Assembly: GCA_934526065.1 (NCBI GenBank)
Contig: CAKSZX010000002.1
Location: 62,001-126,000 of the forward strand
Length of the DNA stretch: 64,000 nucleotides
Source of the DNA: an uncultured Oscillospiraceae bacterium
Lineage (GTDB): Bacteria > Bacillota > Clostridia > Oscillospirales > Ruminococcaceae
Direction of reading: 5' to 3'
Below, in pieces: positions 50,690 through 58,182 of the stretch. The notes beneath the pieces are model-generated. The model searched no databases. It was given only the letters and a program-made list of their open reading frames with translations, and was not told the DNA's origin. Every line of letters begins with the position of its first letter. The first letter of the stretch is position 1. A program made the position numbers and the translations under genes.

Positions 50690-51538
50690 GTGAAGATAAC
50701 GATTTACATAGATGTTTTTCTTATTACAAATACCCTTATAAATTACTTTCTCTTAAAATTTGTTTGTCTGCTAAGCGGGGAAGCCCCCGGAGTAAAAAGA
50801 CTGATTTTTTCCGCCGTGATTGGCTCGGTTTTATCTCTTTCCATATTTTTCGATATAGACGGCTGTTTTGCTTTGTTAATAAAATTTATGTCCCTGACCG
50901 CCTGTTGCGCTGTCACATTCGGTGTAAGTTCCAAGAAAAAGTTTGTGCAAAACATTGTGTATCTCACCGCCGTATACGCCGCATTCGGAGGGATAATTAC
51001 TGCCGTGTCCCATAAAACCCAAAGAATATATACAAATAATTACAATTACTACATAAATATAAATCCGCTGTTGCTTGCAGGCTGTATAGGAGTTATGTAT
51101 TTGCTGGTATTTTGTTTTGATAATGTTGCCGGCGGCAAAAACAAAAATTACAGATTTGCAGTCAAAATAAATGGTGAAAAATTCTATATAAATCGGTTTT
51201 ATGATACCGGTTTTAAGGTTAAGGATATAGTGACAGGGCGCAGGGTGCTCTTGTGTGATATAAACGCATTTAAAACGGAAAACGGCCTTCTTTATAAAAA
51301 TTTAAAGAAGCGGAAGAATTTTAAAACCGATTTGCCCTTTATCGTCACCCCGGTGTTTTATTCCGCCTTAAATAAAGAGGGCGTATTGCCTGCCTTTGTG
51401 CCGGATAAACTGCGGCTTGTAACCGACAAAGGCGAGAAGAATATAGAAAATATTATTTTAGCGATAACCGAAAGTGATTTCGGCGAAGATATACAGGCAA
51501 TTTTCGGAAAAGATATTTTTAATTCGGTAGGTGTTTAG
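50690..51538 (+). CDS. spoIIGA: Sporulation sigma-E factor-processing peptidase
   Basis: This membrane-embedded aspartyl protease activates pro-SigE in the mother cell. Five N-terminal membrane helices (~residues 1-155) are followed by the protease domain with FYDTGF (Asp172), the D-T/S-G active site, and RRVLLCD. At 282 residues the length is right. The start is a GTG with GGTGAT upstream. It is 1 nt from sigE, the fixed arrangement in spore-formers. A terminator separates it from the XRE gene upstream. Confidence 0.93.
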   Translation: MKITIYIDVFLITNTLINYFLLKFVCLLSGEAPGVKRLIFSAVIGSVLSLSIFFDIDGCFALLIKFMSLTACCAVTFGVSSKKKFVQNIVYLTAVYAAFGGIITAVSHKTQRIYTNNYNYYININPLLLAGCIGVMYLLVFCFDNVAGGKNKNYRFAVKINGEKFYINRFYDTGFKVKDIVTGRRVLLCDINAFKTENGLLYKNLKKRKNFKTDLPFIVTPVFYSALNKEGVLPAFVPDKLRLVTDKGEKNIENIILAITESDFGEDIQAIFGKDIFNSVGV

Positions 51539-51539
51539 G

Positions 51540-52238
51540 ATGATATTTGATTTAAAAGAACAGATTTTAAAAATTTTATTTGGCGAAAACTCAATTTATT
51601 ACATAAATGGACCGCAAAAACTGCCGCCGCCCCTAAGTCGAGAGGAAGAAGAACAGATTTTTTCTCTTTTGACAAAAGGCGACAAGGCTGCCGCCGAAAA
51701 ACTTATTGTCCACAACCTGCGCTTGGTTGTTTATATAGCAAAAAAGTTTGAAAACACCGGCATAGGCATAGACGATTTAACATCAATCGGTACAATGGGG
51801 CTTATAAAAGCCGTAAACAGCTTTTCTCCGGAAAAGAACATCAAATTTGCCACCTATGCTTCAAGGTGCATAGAAAACGAAATTTTAATGTACCTGCGCA
51901 AGCGGTCAAACCGAAATGTTGATATAAGTATGGACGAGGCTCTCTCCACCGACAGCGACGGCAACGAGCTTAACTTGATTGATGTTTTGTACGCCGACGG
52001 CAGTGAGGTCAGCGAAAATATCGAAAGTGAAAGCGACAGGCAAATGGTGTGGCAATCACTTAAATGTCTATCCCAAAGGGAGAGGAGCATAATGATTATG
52101 CGCTTCGGTCTAAACGGCGACGAGGAGAAAACCCAAAAAGAAGTGGCGGATTTAATAGGAATTTCTCAATCTTACATATCAAGGCTTGAAAAACGAATAT
52201 TGGGCAAGTTGAAAAAAGAGATTGAAAAAATCGGCTGA
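51540..52238 (+). CDS. sigE: RNA polymerase sigma-E factor (sporulation)
   Basis: This mother-cell sigma factor has region 2 (IGIDDLTSIGTMGLIKAV and KFATYASRCIENEILMYLR) and region 4 (TQKEVADLIGISQSYISRLEKR). The N-terminus has an amphipathic pro-sequence ending in the conserved YYINGPQKLPPPLS, where SpoIIGA cuts. From the ATG I chose (with AGGTG six nt upstream) the pro-sequence is ~22 residues up to YYI, about seven shorter than in Bacillus. A GTG three codons earlier would lengthen it but has no ribosome site. 232 residues. Confidence 0.94.
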   Translation: MIFDLKEQILKILFGENSIYYINGPQKLPPPLSREEEEQIFSLLTKGDKAAAEKLIVHNLRLVVYIAKKFENTGIGIDDLTSIGTMGLIKAVNSFSPEKNIKFATYASRCIENEILMYLRKRSNRNVDISMDEALSTDSDGNELNLIDVLYADGSEVSENIESESDRQMVWQSLKCLSQRERSIMIMRFGLNGDEEKTQKEVADLIGISQSYISRLEKRILGKLKKEIEKIG

Positions 52239-52281
52239 TTTTTAAACAACTAAAAATTTCCACTTATAATTCGCAAAAAAT

Positions 52282-52327
52282 TACAGATAATCATACCATA
52301 ATGATTTTAAGGAAGTGATTATCTGTA
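52282..52327 (+). promoter_or_regulatory. Hairpin sequestering the sigG ribosome site and start codon
   Basis: TACAGATAATCA (52282-52293) is a perfect 12-bp inverted complement of TGATTATCTGTA (52316-52327). The 22-nt loop holds the Shine-Dalgarno AAGGA (52309-52313), and the candidate CTG start (52323-52325) lies in the 3' arm. This would lower translation of sigG from readthrough out of sigE. Bacillus subtilis sigG has likewise been reported to have a leader hairpin and a weak GTG start. Confidence 0.75.
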
Positions 52328-53099
52328 TTACAAAAAGGTAAACATAACCGGGATTGACACTTCGTCCTTACCTACTTTAAGCGATGGGGAAAGGGACGAA
52401 TTGATACAAAAAATGAAAAACGGAGATAAAAAAGCCCAAGAAAAACTGGTTTTATCAAACTTAAAACTTGTTTTAAGTATCATTCAAAGAGTAAATATAA
52501 AAGGTGAAGAACGGGACGATTTGTTTCAGGTAGGCTGTATCGGGCTTATAAAAGCCCTTAATAATTTTAATACACAACTGAACGTTCGGTTTTCCACCTA
52601 TGGTGTTATAATGATAATGGGAGAGATTAAAAGATATATCCGTGACAACAACATAATAAGGGTCAGCAGGGGAACAAAGGACCTTGCTTACAAGGTAATA
52701 GGTTATAAGGAAAGCTATCAAAAAGCCCATGGATGTGAACCGACTGTTGAAGTAATAGCCAGGGAATTTAAAACATCCCCATTTAAAATACGCAATGCCC
52801 TTGATGCAATTACAGAGCATATTTCTCTTTATGACCCTGTTTTTTCCGACAACCCGGACAATGCCTCGGTTATAGACCAAATATCCGACGGAGATTTTGA
52901 AGATGATTGTTACAATGAGGCAATTATTCGGGAACTGTTTTCCGGTCTTAATCCCAGAGAAAAATATATTATGAATTTAAGATACTTGCAGGGCAAAACC
53001 CAAATGCAGGTTTCGCAAATTGTTGGTATAAGCCAGGCGCAGGTTTCCAGAATCGAAAAAAATATCCTTACAAATGTTAAAAGTCGGCTTACAGGTTAA
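52323..53099 (+). CDS. sigG: RNA polymerase sigma-G factor (sporulation), non-canonical start
   Basis: This forespore sigma factor has the N-terminal KVNITGIDTSSLPTL, matching the conserved NKVEICGVDTSKLPVL of Bacillus SigG. Region 2 (VGCIGLIKALNNFN) and region 4 (TQMQVSQIVGISQAQVSRIEKNIL) are intact. No ATG, GTG or TTG is in frame between the stop TAA at 52308 and TTG at 52401, which would delete the conserved N-terminus. CTG at 52323 has AAGGA nine nt upstream and aligns exactly with Met1 of the Bacillus protein, giving 258 residues. ATA at 52344, with AAAAGG upstream, is an alternative. It lies 84 nt after sigE. Confidence 0.87.
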   Translation: MYYKKVNITGIDTSSLPTLSDGERDELIQKMKNGDKKAQEKLVLSNLKLVLSIIQRVNIKGEERDDLFQVGCIGLIKALNNFNTQLNVRFSTYGVIMIMGEIKRYIRDNNIIRVSRGTKDLAYKVIGYKESYQKAHGCEPTVEVIAREFKTSPFKIRNALDAITEHISLYDPVFSDNPDNASVIDQISDGDFEDDCYNEAIIRELFSGLNPREKYIMNLRYLQGKTQMQVSQIVGISQAQVSRIEKNILTNVKSRLTG

Positions 53100-53162
53100 A
53101 GTTAAATAAGTAAAGACACACATATTTTAGGCCTTTCATATAATATAGGAGGGGTGGTTTAA

Positions 53163-53444
53163 ATGGTGTGTCTTTCCGATTTAAAGACAAAAGATTTTGT
53201 AAGCATTGTGACCGGGCAGAATATAGGCAGGGCGGACGATATTGAATTTGACGAGAAAACCGCAGTTATACACAATATCGTTATTTTTGGCAGGCCGAAA
53301 TTTTTCGGAATTTTCGGCAGGGAAAAAGACTTAAAAATATCTTGGAAAGATATTGTGACAATAGGCAAAGATGTGGTTTTAATAAACGCCCCGGAAATTT
53401 ACGGCGGCGGAAAGAATGGAAAAACGAATGTAACTTTCGATTAA
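53163..53444 (+). CDS. ylmC: YlmC/YmxH-family PRC-barrel sporulation protein
   Basis: This 93-residue PRC-barrel domain protein starts with LSDLKTKDFVSIVTGQNIGRADDIEFDE and has the FFGIFGREKDLKISWKDIVTIGKDVVLI pattern of YlmC/YmxH. Bacterial members are found next to sigG or in spore loci, but their biochemical role is not known. GGAGGGG precedes the ATG, and a TATAAT lies 22 nt upstream without a clear -35, which could indicate a sporulation sigma factor. A terminator follows. Confidence 0.88.
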   Translation: MVCLSDLKTKDFVSIVTGQNIGRADDIEFDEKTAVIHNIVIFGRPKFFGIFGREKDLKISWKDIVTIGKDVVLINAPEIYGGGKNGKTNVTFD

Positions 53445-53450
53445 ACCGAG

Positions 53451-53482
53451 AAAAGACAGGGAAGGTTCCTTGTCTTTTTTAT
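53451..53482 (+). terminator. Terminator after ylmC
   Basis: AAAAGACAGGGA / TTCCTTGTCTTTT with two imperfect pairs and a T-run. Its 3' arm contains the -35 of the next promoter. Confidence 0.85.
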
Positions 53483-53498
53483 ATTTTTATATTATAAT
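53470..53498 (+). promoter_or_regulatory. SigA-type promoter of the flavin reductase-like gene
   Basis: TTGTCT, 17-nt spacer, TATAAT. The -35 is embedded in the ylmC terminator. Confidence 0.65.
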
Positions 53499-53540
53499 TT
53501 CTGCGAAAAATAAAATCGAATAGACATAGAGGAGTATGTT

Positions 53541-54077
53541 ATGAAAGAATTGGCAGAAAAGGGCTACAATCGGTTTGACTTGTTCAGAAATCAATGGGCA
53601 GTTGTAACCGCCGGCACCATTGATAATTTTAACGGTTGCACAGTAAGCTGGGGCAGTATGGGCACTCTTTGGACAAGAGGCGGCGAGACGGGGGATGTTA
53701 TTACCGTGTATATTCACCCCGGTCGCTACACTTGCGGTTTTATGGAAAACAGTGATATTTTTACGGTCAGCTTTTTTCCGAATGAATACCGCAAAGCATT
53801 GGGCTATGTTGGAACGCACTCCGGCAGAGATGAAGATAAATTTTCTGCAGCAGGGCTTACACCAGTGAAAATTGGCGGCAGCGTAGGGTATAAAGAAGCA
53901 AGCGTTACTTTTGTTTGCCAAAAGATGTACGGAGCTCCATTTGACAAGGCAGGTTTAAATGAAGAAATAGCCCGGTACTATAAGGCTAATCCAAAAGCCT
54001 ATCCGGTAGATGAAAAGGGCGACTGGCAACCTCATTTGATGTTTGTGGGCGAAGTGGTTGCCGTAGAAGAAAAATAA
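53541..54077 (+). CDS. Flavin reductase-like (FMN split-barrel) protein
   Basis: This 178-residue protein has the flavin-reductase-like fold: AVVTAGTIDNFNGCTVSWGSMGTLW, VYIHPGRYTCGFM, and FTVSFFPNEYRKAL are family-type. Members bind FMN and use NAD(P)H to reduce flavins or metals, or act as flavoredoxins. The partner is unknown. GAGGAG precedes the ATG, and the promoter is 42 nt upstream. It stands alone between sporulation and translation genes. Confidence 0.88.
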   Translation: MKELAEKGYNRFDLFRNQWAVVTAGTIDNFNGCTVSWGSMGTLWTRGGETGDVITVYIHPGRYTCGFMENSDIFTVSFFPNEYRKALGYVGTHSGRDEDKFSAAGLTPVKIGGSVGYKEASVTFVCQKMYGAPFDKAGLNEEIARYYKANPKAYPVDEKGDWQPHLMFVGEVVAVEEK

Positions 54078-54126
54078 GTATTTTTCATAAAATGCCGTTA
54101 ATTGGCTAAAAAAATGAAATTTTAAG

Positions 54127-54155
54127 TTGACACAAATATATGCTTATGGTAAAAT
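54127..54155 (+). promoter_or_regulatory. SigA-type promoter of rpsB
   Basis: TTGACA, 17-nt spacer, TAAAAT: a consensus-grade promoter 112 nt upstream of the start codon, leaving a ~105-nt leader. Confidence 0.85.
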
Positions 54156-54170
54156 ACTTAGGCAAAATAT

Positions 54171-54240
54171 GCACACTGTATTCCTTACGGGTGGTGTAAC
54201 TTATTATCAGACCCGTAAAAATTCGCAAAATGCAGTGGAA
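54171..54240 (+). promoter_or_regulatory. Structured rpsB leader (possible S2 autoregulatory element)
   Basis: An outer stem CACTGTATT (54174-54182) / AATGCAGTG (54229-54237; one G-T) encloses an inner stem TTACGGGT (54185-54192) / ACCCGTAA (54211-54218). No T-run follows, so it is not a terminator. Ribosomal protein S2 operons in several bacteria have autoregulatory leaders, so this is a candidate S2-binding element. Confidence 0.55.
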
Positions 54241-54267
54241 GATTAACCAAATCGGAGGTAAAAATTT

Positions 54268-55008
54268 ATGTCATCAGTATCAATGAAACAGTTGCTTGAA
54301 GCAGGCGTTCACTTCGGTCACCAGACAAGAAGATGGAACCCTAAAATGGCAAAGTACATCTTTACAGAAAGAAACGGTATCTACATTATCGACTTGCAGA
54401 AAACAGTTAAAATGTTGGATACAGCTTATGATTTCATCAGAGATGTTTCAGCAGAAGGCGGCGAAATCCTTTTTGTAGGTACAAAGAAACAGGCTCAGGA
54501 AGCTATTAAAGAAGAAGCCGAGAGATGCGGTATGCACTATGTAAACGCAAGATGGCTTGGCGGTATGCTTACAAACTACCGTACAATCAAAACAAGAATC
54601 GCTCGTCTCGAACAGCTCAACAAGATGAAAGAAGACGGCACATTCGACCTTCTCCCTAAGAAGGAAGTTGTTCAGCTTGAACACGAAATCGAAAAGCTTG
54701 AAAAGTTCATCGGCGGTATCAAGAACATGGGTGAATTGCCAAAAGCAATCTTTGTTGTTGACACAAGAAAAGAAAAAATCGCAGTTGCAGAAGCAAGAAA
54801 CCTCGGTATCCCGGTTGTTGCCATTGTTGATACAAACTGTGACCCGGATGAAATCGACTATGTAATTCCTGGCAACGACGACGCTATCAGAGCAGTTAAA
54901 CTCATTGCAGGCGCAATGGCTGACGCTGTTATCGAAGGTCGTCAGGGCGAACAGCTCACAGCTGCTCCTGAAGAAGCAAGCGAAGAAGCTGAAGCTACAG
55001 AAGAATAA
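54268..55008 (+). CDS. rpsB: Small ribosomal subunit protein S2
   Basis: This ribosomal protein begins MSSVSMKQLLEAGVHFGHQTRRWNPKMAKYIF and carries NARWLGGMLTNYRTIK and IVDTNCDPDEIDYVIPGNDD, all family constants. It has a C-terminal acidic tail rich in Glu and Ala, giving 246 residues. GGAGGT precedes the ATG. Together with tsf, pyrH and frr it forms the classical rpsB operon. Confidence 0.98.
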   Translation: MSSVSMKQLLEAGVHFGHQTRRWNPKMAKYIFTERNGIYIIDLQKTVKMLDTAYDFIRDVSAEGGEILFVGTKKQAQEAIKEEAERCGMHYVNARWLGGMLTNYRTIKTRIARLEQLNKMKEDGTFDLLPKKEVVQLEHEIEKLEKFIGGIKNMGELPKAIFVVDTRKEKIAVAEARNLGIPVVAIVDTNCDPDEIDYVIPGNDDAIRAVKLIAGAMADAVIEGRQGEQLTAAPEEASEEAEATEE

Positions 55009-55063
55009 TTTATTAAATAGTTTTTCTAAAATATAACAGGAATTATTACAGGAGGAAAAAATT

Positions 55064-55987
55064 ATGGCATTTACAGCAAGTGATGTTAAAAATCTTCGTG
55101 AAAGCACAGGCTGCGGTATGATGGACTGCAAAAAGGCTCTCACACAGGCAGACGGTGATTTTGATAAAGCCGTTGAAATCCTCAGAGAAATGGGTCTTGC
55201 AAAGGTTGCAAAGAAAGCCGGCAGAGTAGCTGCCGAAGGTATGGTTTACGCCGTTGCCGACAAGGCTGCAAAACTCGGCGTTGTTGTTGAAGTTAACTCC
55301 GAAACAGACTTTGTTGCCAAGAACGAACAGTTCAGAGAATTTGTTGCCGATGTTGCAAAAGTTATCATGAATGGTAACCCATCATCAGTTGAAGAACTTC
55401 TTACAATGAAGATGCCTACAGGCGAAACAGTTGACGAAGCTTTGAAGGAAAAGATCCAGGTTATCGGCGAAAATATGAATATCCGTCGTTTCGAAAGATA
55501 CGAAGGACCTTGTGCAGCTTACATTCACGCAGGCGGCACACACGGTGTTCTCGTTAAGTTTGAAACATCAGACGAAGTTTTTGCAAAGCCTGAATTTGAT
55601 GTTTACGGCCAGAATATTGCTATGCAGATCGCTGCTATGAACCCTGCATACCTTGACCGGGCATCTGTTCCTGCAGAAGTTGTTGCCAAAGAAAAGGAAA
55701 TTATCCTTGTTCAGATGGCTAACGACCCTAAGGACGCCAACAAGCCGGAAGCAATCAAAGAAAAGATCGCTTTGGGCAGAGTTTCTAAGTACTACAAAGA
55801 AAACTGCCTTGTTGAACAGGCATATGTTCAGGACGACAAGGAAACTATTGCTTCTTACACAGAAAAAACAGGTAAGGAACTTGGCGGCAGTATCAAGATC
55901 GTTGCATTTGCTCGTTTTGAAAAGGGCGAAGGCATCGAAAAGAAAGCCGACGATTTCGCATCTGAAGTTGCAAGCATGGTAAAATAA
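55064..55987 (+). CDS. tsf: Translation elongation factor Ts
   Basis: This nucleotide-exchange factor recycles EF-Tu. It starts MAFTASDVKNLRESTGCGMMDCKKAL, with the N-terminal UBA-like domain, and contains VEVNSETDFVAKNEQF. At 307 residues it is standard. GGAGGAAA precedes the ATG. It follows rpsB and ends at a strong terminator, so pyrH is separately promoted. Confidence 0.98.
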   Translation: MAFTASDVKNLRESTGCGMMDCKKALTQADGDFDKAVEILREMGLAKVAKKAGRVAAEGMVYAVADKAAKLGVVVEVNSETDFVAKNEQFREFVADVAKVIMNGNPSSVEELLTMKMPTGETVDEALKEKIQVIGENMNIRRFERYEGPCAAYIHAGGTHGVLVKFETSDEVFAKPEFDVYGQNIAMQIAAMNPAYLDRASVPAEVVAKEKEIILVQMANDPKDANKPEAIKEKIALGRVSKYYKENCLVEQAYVQDDKETIASYTEKTGKELGGSIKIVAFARFEKGEGIEKKADDFASEVASMVK

Positions 55988-56008
55988 GGTATAAAAACCG
56001 AAGATGTA

Positions 56009-56038
56009 AAAAGAGTGGCAAATTGCCACTCTTTTTTT
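56009..56038 (+). terminator. Terminator after tsf
   Basis: AAGAGTGGCA / TGCCACTCTT (10 bp, 3-nt loop) with a seven-T tail. Confidence 0.93.
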
Positions 56039-56050
56039 ATGCGATTTAGC

Positions 56051-56079
56051 TTTACTTTAATGATAAAATATAGTAAAAT
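56051..56079 (+). promoter_or_regulatory. Possible promoter of pyrH
   Basis: TTTACT, 17-nt spacer, TAAAAT, in AT-rich sequence between the tsf terminator and pyrH. Moderate match. Confidence 0.4.
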
Positions 56080-56114
56080 ATTATAAAATATAACAGTTCG
56101 TGGGGTGTGTAAAA

Positions 56115-56819
56115 ATGTCATTAAAATACAACAGAGTTTTAATCAAGCTTAGCGGCGAGGCTTTGGCCGGCGATAAGGGTTTCGGTTTGGATTATCCTAC
56201 CGTTGTGGAAATCTGCGAGAATATAAAGCGTGCTTATGAGCTTGGTGCGGAAATTGCCATTGTAGTAGGCGGCGGCAACTTTTGGAGAGGCCGTTCAAGC
56301 GGCGATATGGAGAGAACAAGGGCAGACCAAATCGGTATGCTTGCAACGGTTATGAACGCTTTGTCAGTGGCCGACGCTCTTGAAAAATTAGGTCTTGAAG
56401 TAAGAGTACAAACAGCATTGCAGATGCAGCAGGTTGCCGAGCCTTATATCAGAAACCGTGCAACAAGACATCTTGAAAAAGGCAGAATAGTTATCTTTGC
56501 CTGCGGTACAGGTAACCCGTTCTTCTCAACGGATACAGCGGCCGCTTTGAGAGCTGCGGAAATCAATGCCGATATTATCTTTAAAGCCACAATGGTTGAC
56601 GGCGTTTACAACAAAGATCCGAAAAAGTATCCCGATGCGGTTAAATATGATACTTTAACATTTACTCAGGTTTTGACTGATCAGTTGAATGTTATGGATA
56701 TGACTGCGGCAACAATGTGCCGTGATAACCACTTGCCTATACTTGTTTTTGACTTAAAGGACGGAAACATTGAAAAGGCGCTCAGCGGCGAAGAAATCGG
56801 AACATTAGTTACAGAATAA
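56115..56819 (+). CDS. pyrH: UMP kinase
   Basis: This amino-acid-kinase-fold enzyme phosphorylates UMP. It has VLIKLSGEALAGDKGFGLD, VVGGGNFWRG and FACGTGNPFFSTDTAAALRA. At 234 residues it fits. The start is the ATG behind GGGGTGTG; a GTG five codons earlier has no site. It is followed by frr after 13 nt, as in nearly all bacteria. Confidence 0.98.
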   Translation: MSLKYNRVLIKLSGEALAGDKGFGLDYPTVVEICENIKRAYELGAEIAIVVGGGNFWRGRSSGDMERTRADQIGMLATVMNALSVADALEKLGLEVRVQTALQMQQVAEPYIRNRATRHLEKGRIVIFACGTGNPFFSTDTAAALRAAEINADIIFKATMVDGVYNKDPKKYPDAVKYDTLTFTQVLTDQLNVMDMTAATMCRDNHLPILVFDLKDGNIEKALSGEEIGTLVTE

Positions 56820-56832
56820 GGAGAATTTTATT

Positions 56833-57378
56833 ATGACAAAAATTTATGAAGATAAGATGGATCAGGCTGTTAAACACCTTGAAGGTGAGTTTCGGCGTGT
56901 TCGTGCCGGCAGAGCCAATCCCGGCGTTTTGGACAGAGTGTCAGTTGAATATTACGGTGTTCCCACACCTGTTGCACAGGTTGCAAGCGTTTCAACCGCC
57001 GATGCAAGAACACTGGTTATCACACCTTGGGACAGATCAATTTTGAAAGAGATTAACAAAGCTATACTTACATCTGACATAGGTATCAACCCTACCGATG
57101 ACGGTTCATGTATCAGACTTGTTTTCCCGGCTCCTACCGAGGAAAGAAGAAAGGAACTTGTAAAAGAAGTTTCTAAAATGGCCGAGGAAGCTAAGGTTGC
57201 TGTAAGAAATGTAAGAAGAGACGCTTTGGATAAATTTAAGACACAGAAGAAAAACAGTGAGATAACCGAAGACGACCTTAAAAATCTTGAAGATAAAATG
57301 CAGAAAATCACAGATAAATATGTAAAAAACATTGATGATATAACTGCCAAAAAATCAAAAGAAGTTATGGAAGTTTGA
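56833..57378 (+). CDS. frr: Ribosome recycling factor
   Basis: This factor splits post-termination ribosomes with EF-G. The sequence has AVKHLEGEFRRVRAGRANPGVLD and GSCIRLVFPAPTEERRKELVKEV, and the two-domain layout over 181 residues. AAGGAGAA precedes the ATG. A terminator follows. Confidence 0.98.
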   Translation: MTKIYEDKMDQAVKHLEGEFRRVRAGRANPGVLDRVSVEYYGVPTPVAQVASVSTADARTLVITPWDRSILKEINKAILTSDIGINPTDDGSCIRLVFPAPTEERRKELVKEVSKMAEEAKVAVRNVRRDALDKFKTQKKNSEITEDDLKNLEDKMQKITDKYVKNIDDITAKKSKEVMEV

Positions 57379-57390
57379 TTTATTTTCAAA

Positions 57391-57427
57391 AAAGGGCATA
57401 TATTATTATATATGCCCTTTAATTTTA
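57391..57427 (+). terminator. Terminator after frr
   Basis: AAAGGGCATATA / TATATGCCCTTT (12 bp) with a 6-nt loop and a modest T-run. Confidence 0.9.
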
Positions 57428-57469
57428 AATTTCGGGCGGCTTATTTGCCGCTAAAAAGTGGTAATTGTT

Positions 57470-58174
57470 ATGGACAATATTGTAATTCCCAAGCATATTG
57501 GGATAATAATGGACGGCAACGGCCGTTGGGCAAAAAATAAATTCCTGCCCAGAAATATGGGGCATAAAAAGGGAGCTGAAGTTTTTCAGGATATTGCCGA
57601 TTATTGTGATGAATTGGGTCTTGAATCGGTAACTTTTTACGCCTTTTCTACCGAAAATTGGAAGCGACCGTTAGAAGAAGTAAACGGCATTATGCGCCTT
57701 TTAAAAGAATATCTTATCAAGGCTTTTGACTACGAAAAAAGAAACAACAGAATGCTGTTTATAGGGGATAAGTCGGCTTTTTCCGGTGAGTTGCTGGATT
57801 TAATGCTTGATATTGAAGAAAAAACCAAAGACAGAACCGGTATGACGATAAACATCGCATTAAATTACGGTGGTCGTGACGAAATAGTAAATGCAACAAA
57901 ACATATAGCGGAAGATGTTAAAAGCGGAAAAATATCCGAAAACGACATTGACGAGAAGTTATTTTCAAACTATCTCTACACAAAAGGTCAACCGGATCCG
58001 GACTTTATTTTGCGCCCCAGCGGTGAAATGCGTCTTTCTAATTTTCTCCTTTGGCAAAGTGCTTACGCCGAATTTATATACATGGATGTACTTTGGCCTG
58101 ATTTTACAAGAGATGATTTGGACAAGGCAATAATAGAATTTAACAAAAGGAACAGACGCTTTGGCGGCGTTTAA
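57470..58174 (+). CDS. uppS: Isoprenyl transferase (undecaprenyl diphosphate synthase)
   Basis: The enzyme builds the undecaprenyl carrier used in wall synthesis. It begins IPKHIGIIMDGNGRWAKN, the diagnostic motif with the catalytic Asp, and includes TFYAFSTENWKRP and DFILRPSGEMRLSNFLLWQSAYAE. At 234 residues it is normal. I choose the ATG (MDNIVIPK); a GTG four codons earlier is also possible, and neither has a strong ribosome site. It begins the uppS-cdsA-dxr-rseP-ispG-polC run. Confidence 0.96.
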   Translation: MDNIVIPKHIGIIMDGNGRWAKNKFLPRNMGHKKGAEVFQDIADYCDELGLESVTFYAFSTENWKRPLEEVNGIMRLLKEYLIKAFDYEKRNNRMLFIGDKSAFSGELLDLMLDIEEKTKDRTGMTINIALNYGGRDEIVNATKHIAEDVKSGKISENDIDEKLFSNYLYTKGQPDPDFILRPSGEMRLSNFLLWQSAYAEFIYMDVLWPDFTRDDLDKAIIEFNKRNRRFGGV

Positions 58175-58182
58175 CGGTGTGT

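Noticed and set aside
52401..53099. TTG at 52401 as the sigG start
   Set aside because: It has no ribosome site and would remove ~26 residues that match the conserved SigG N-terminus.
54448..55143. 231-codon minus-strand open frame
   Set aside because: Shadow of rpsB and the start of tsf, Cys/Phe-rich as expected from reverse reading.
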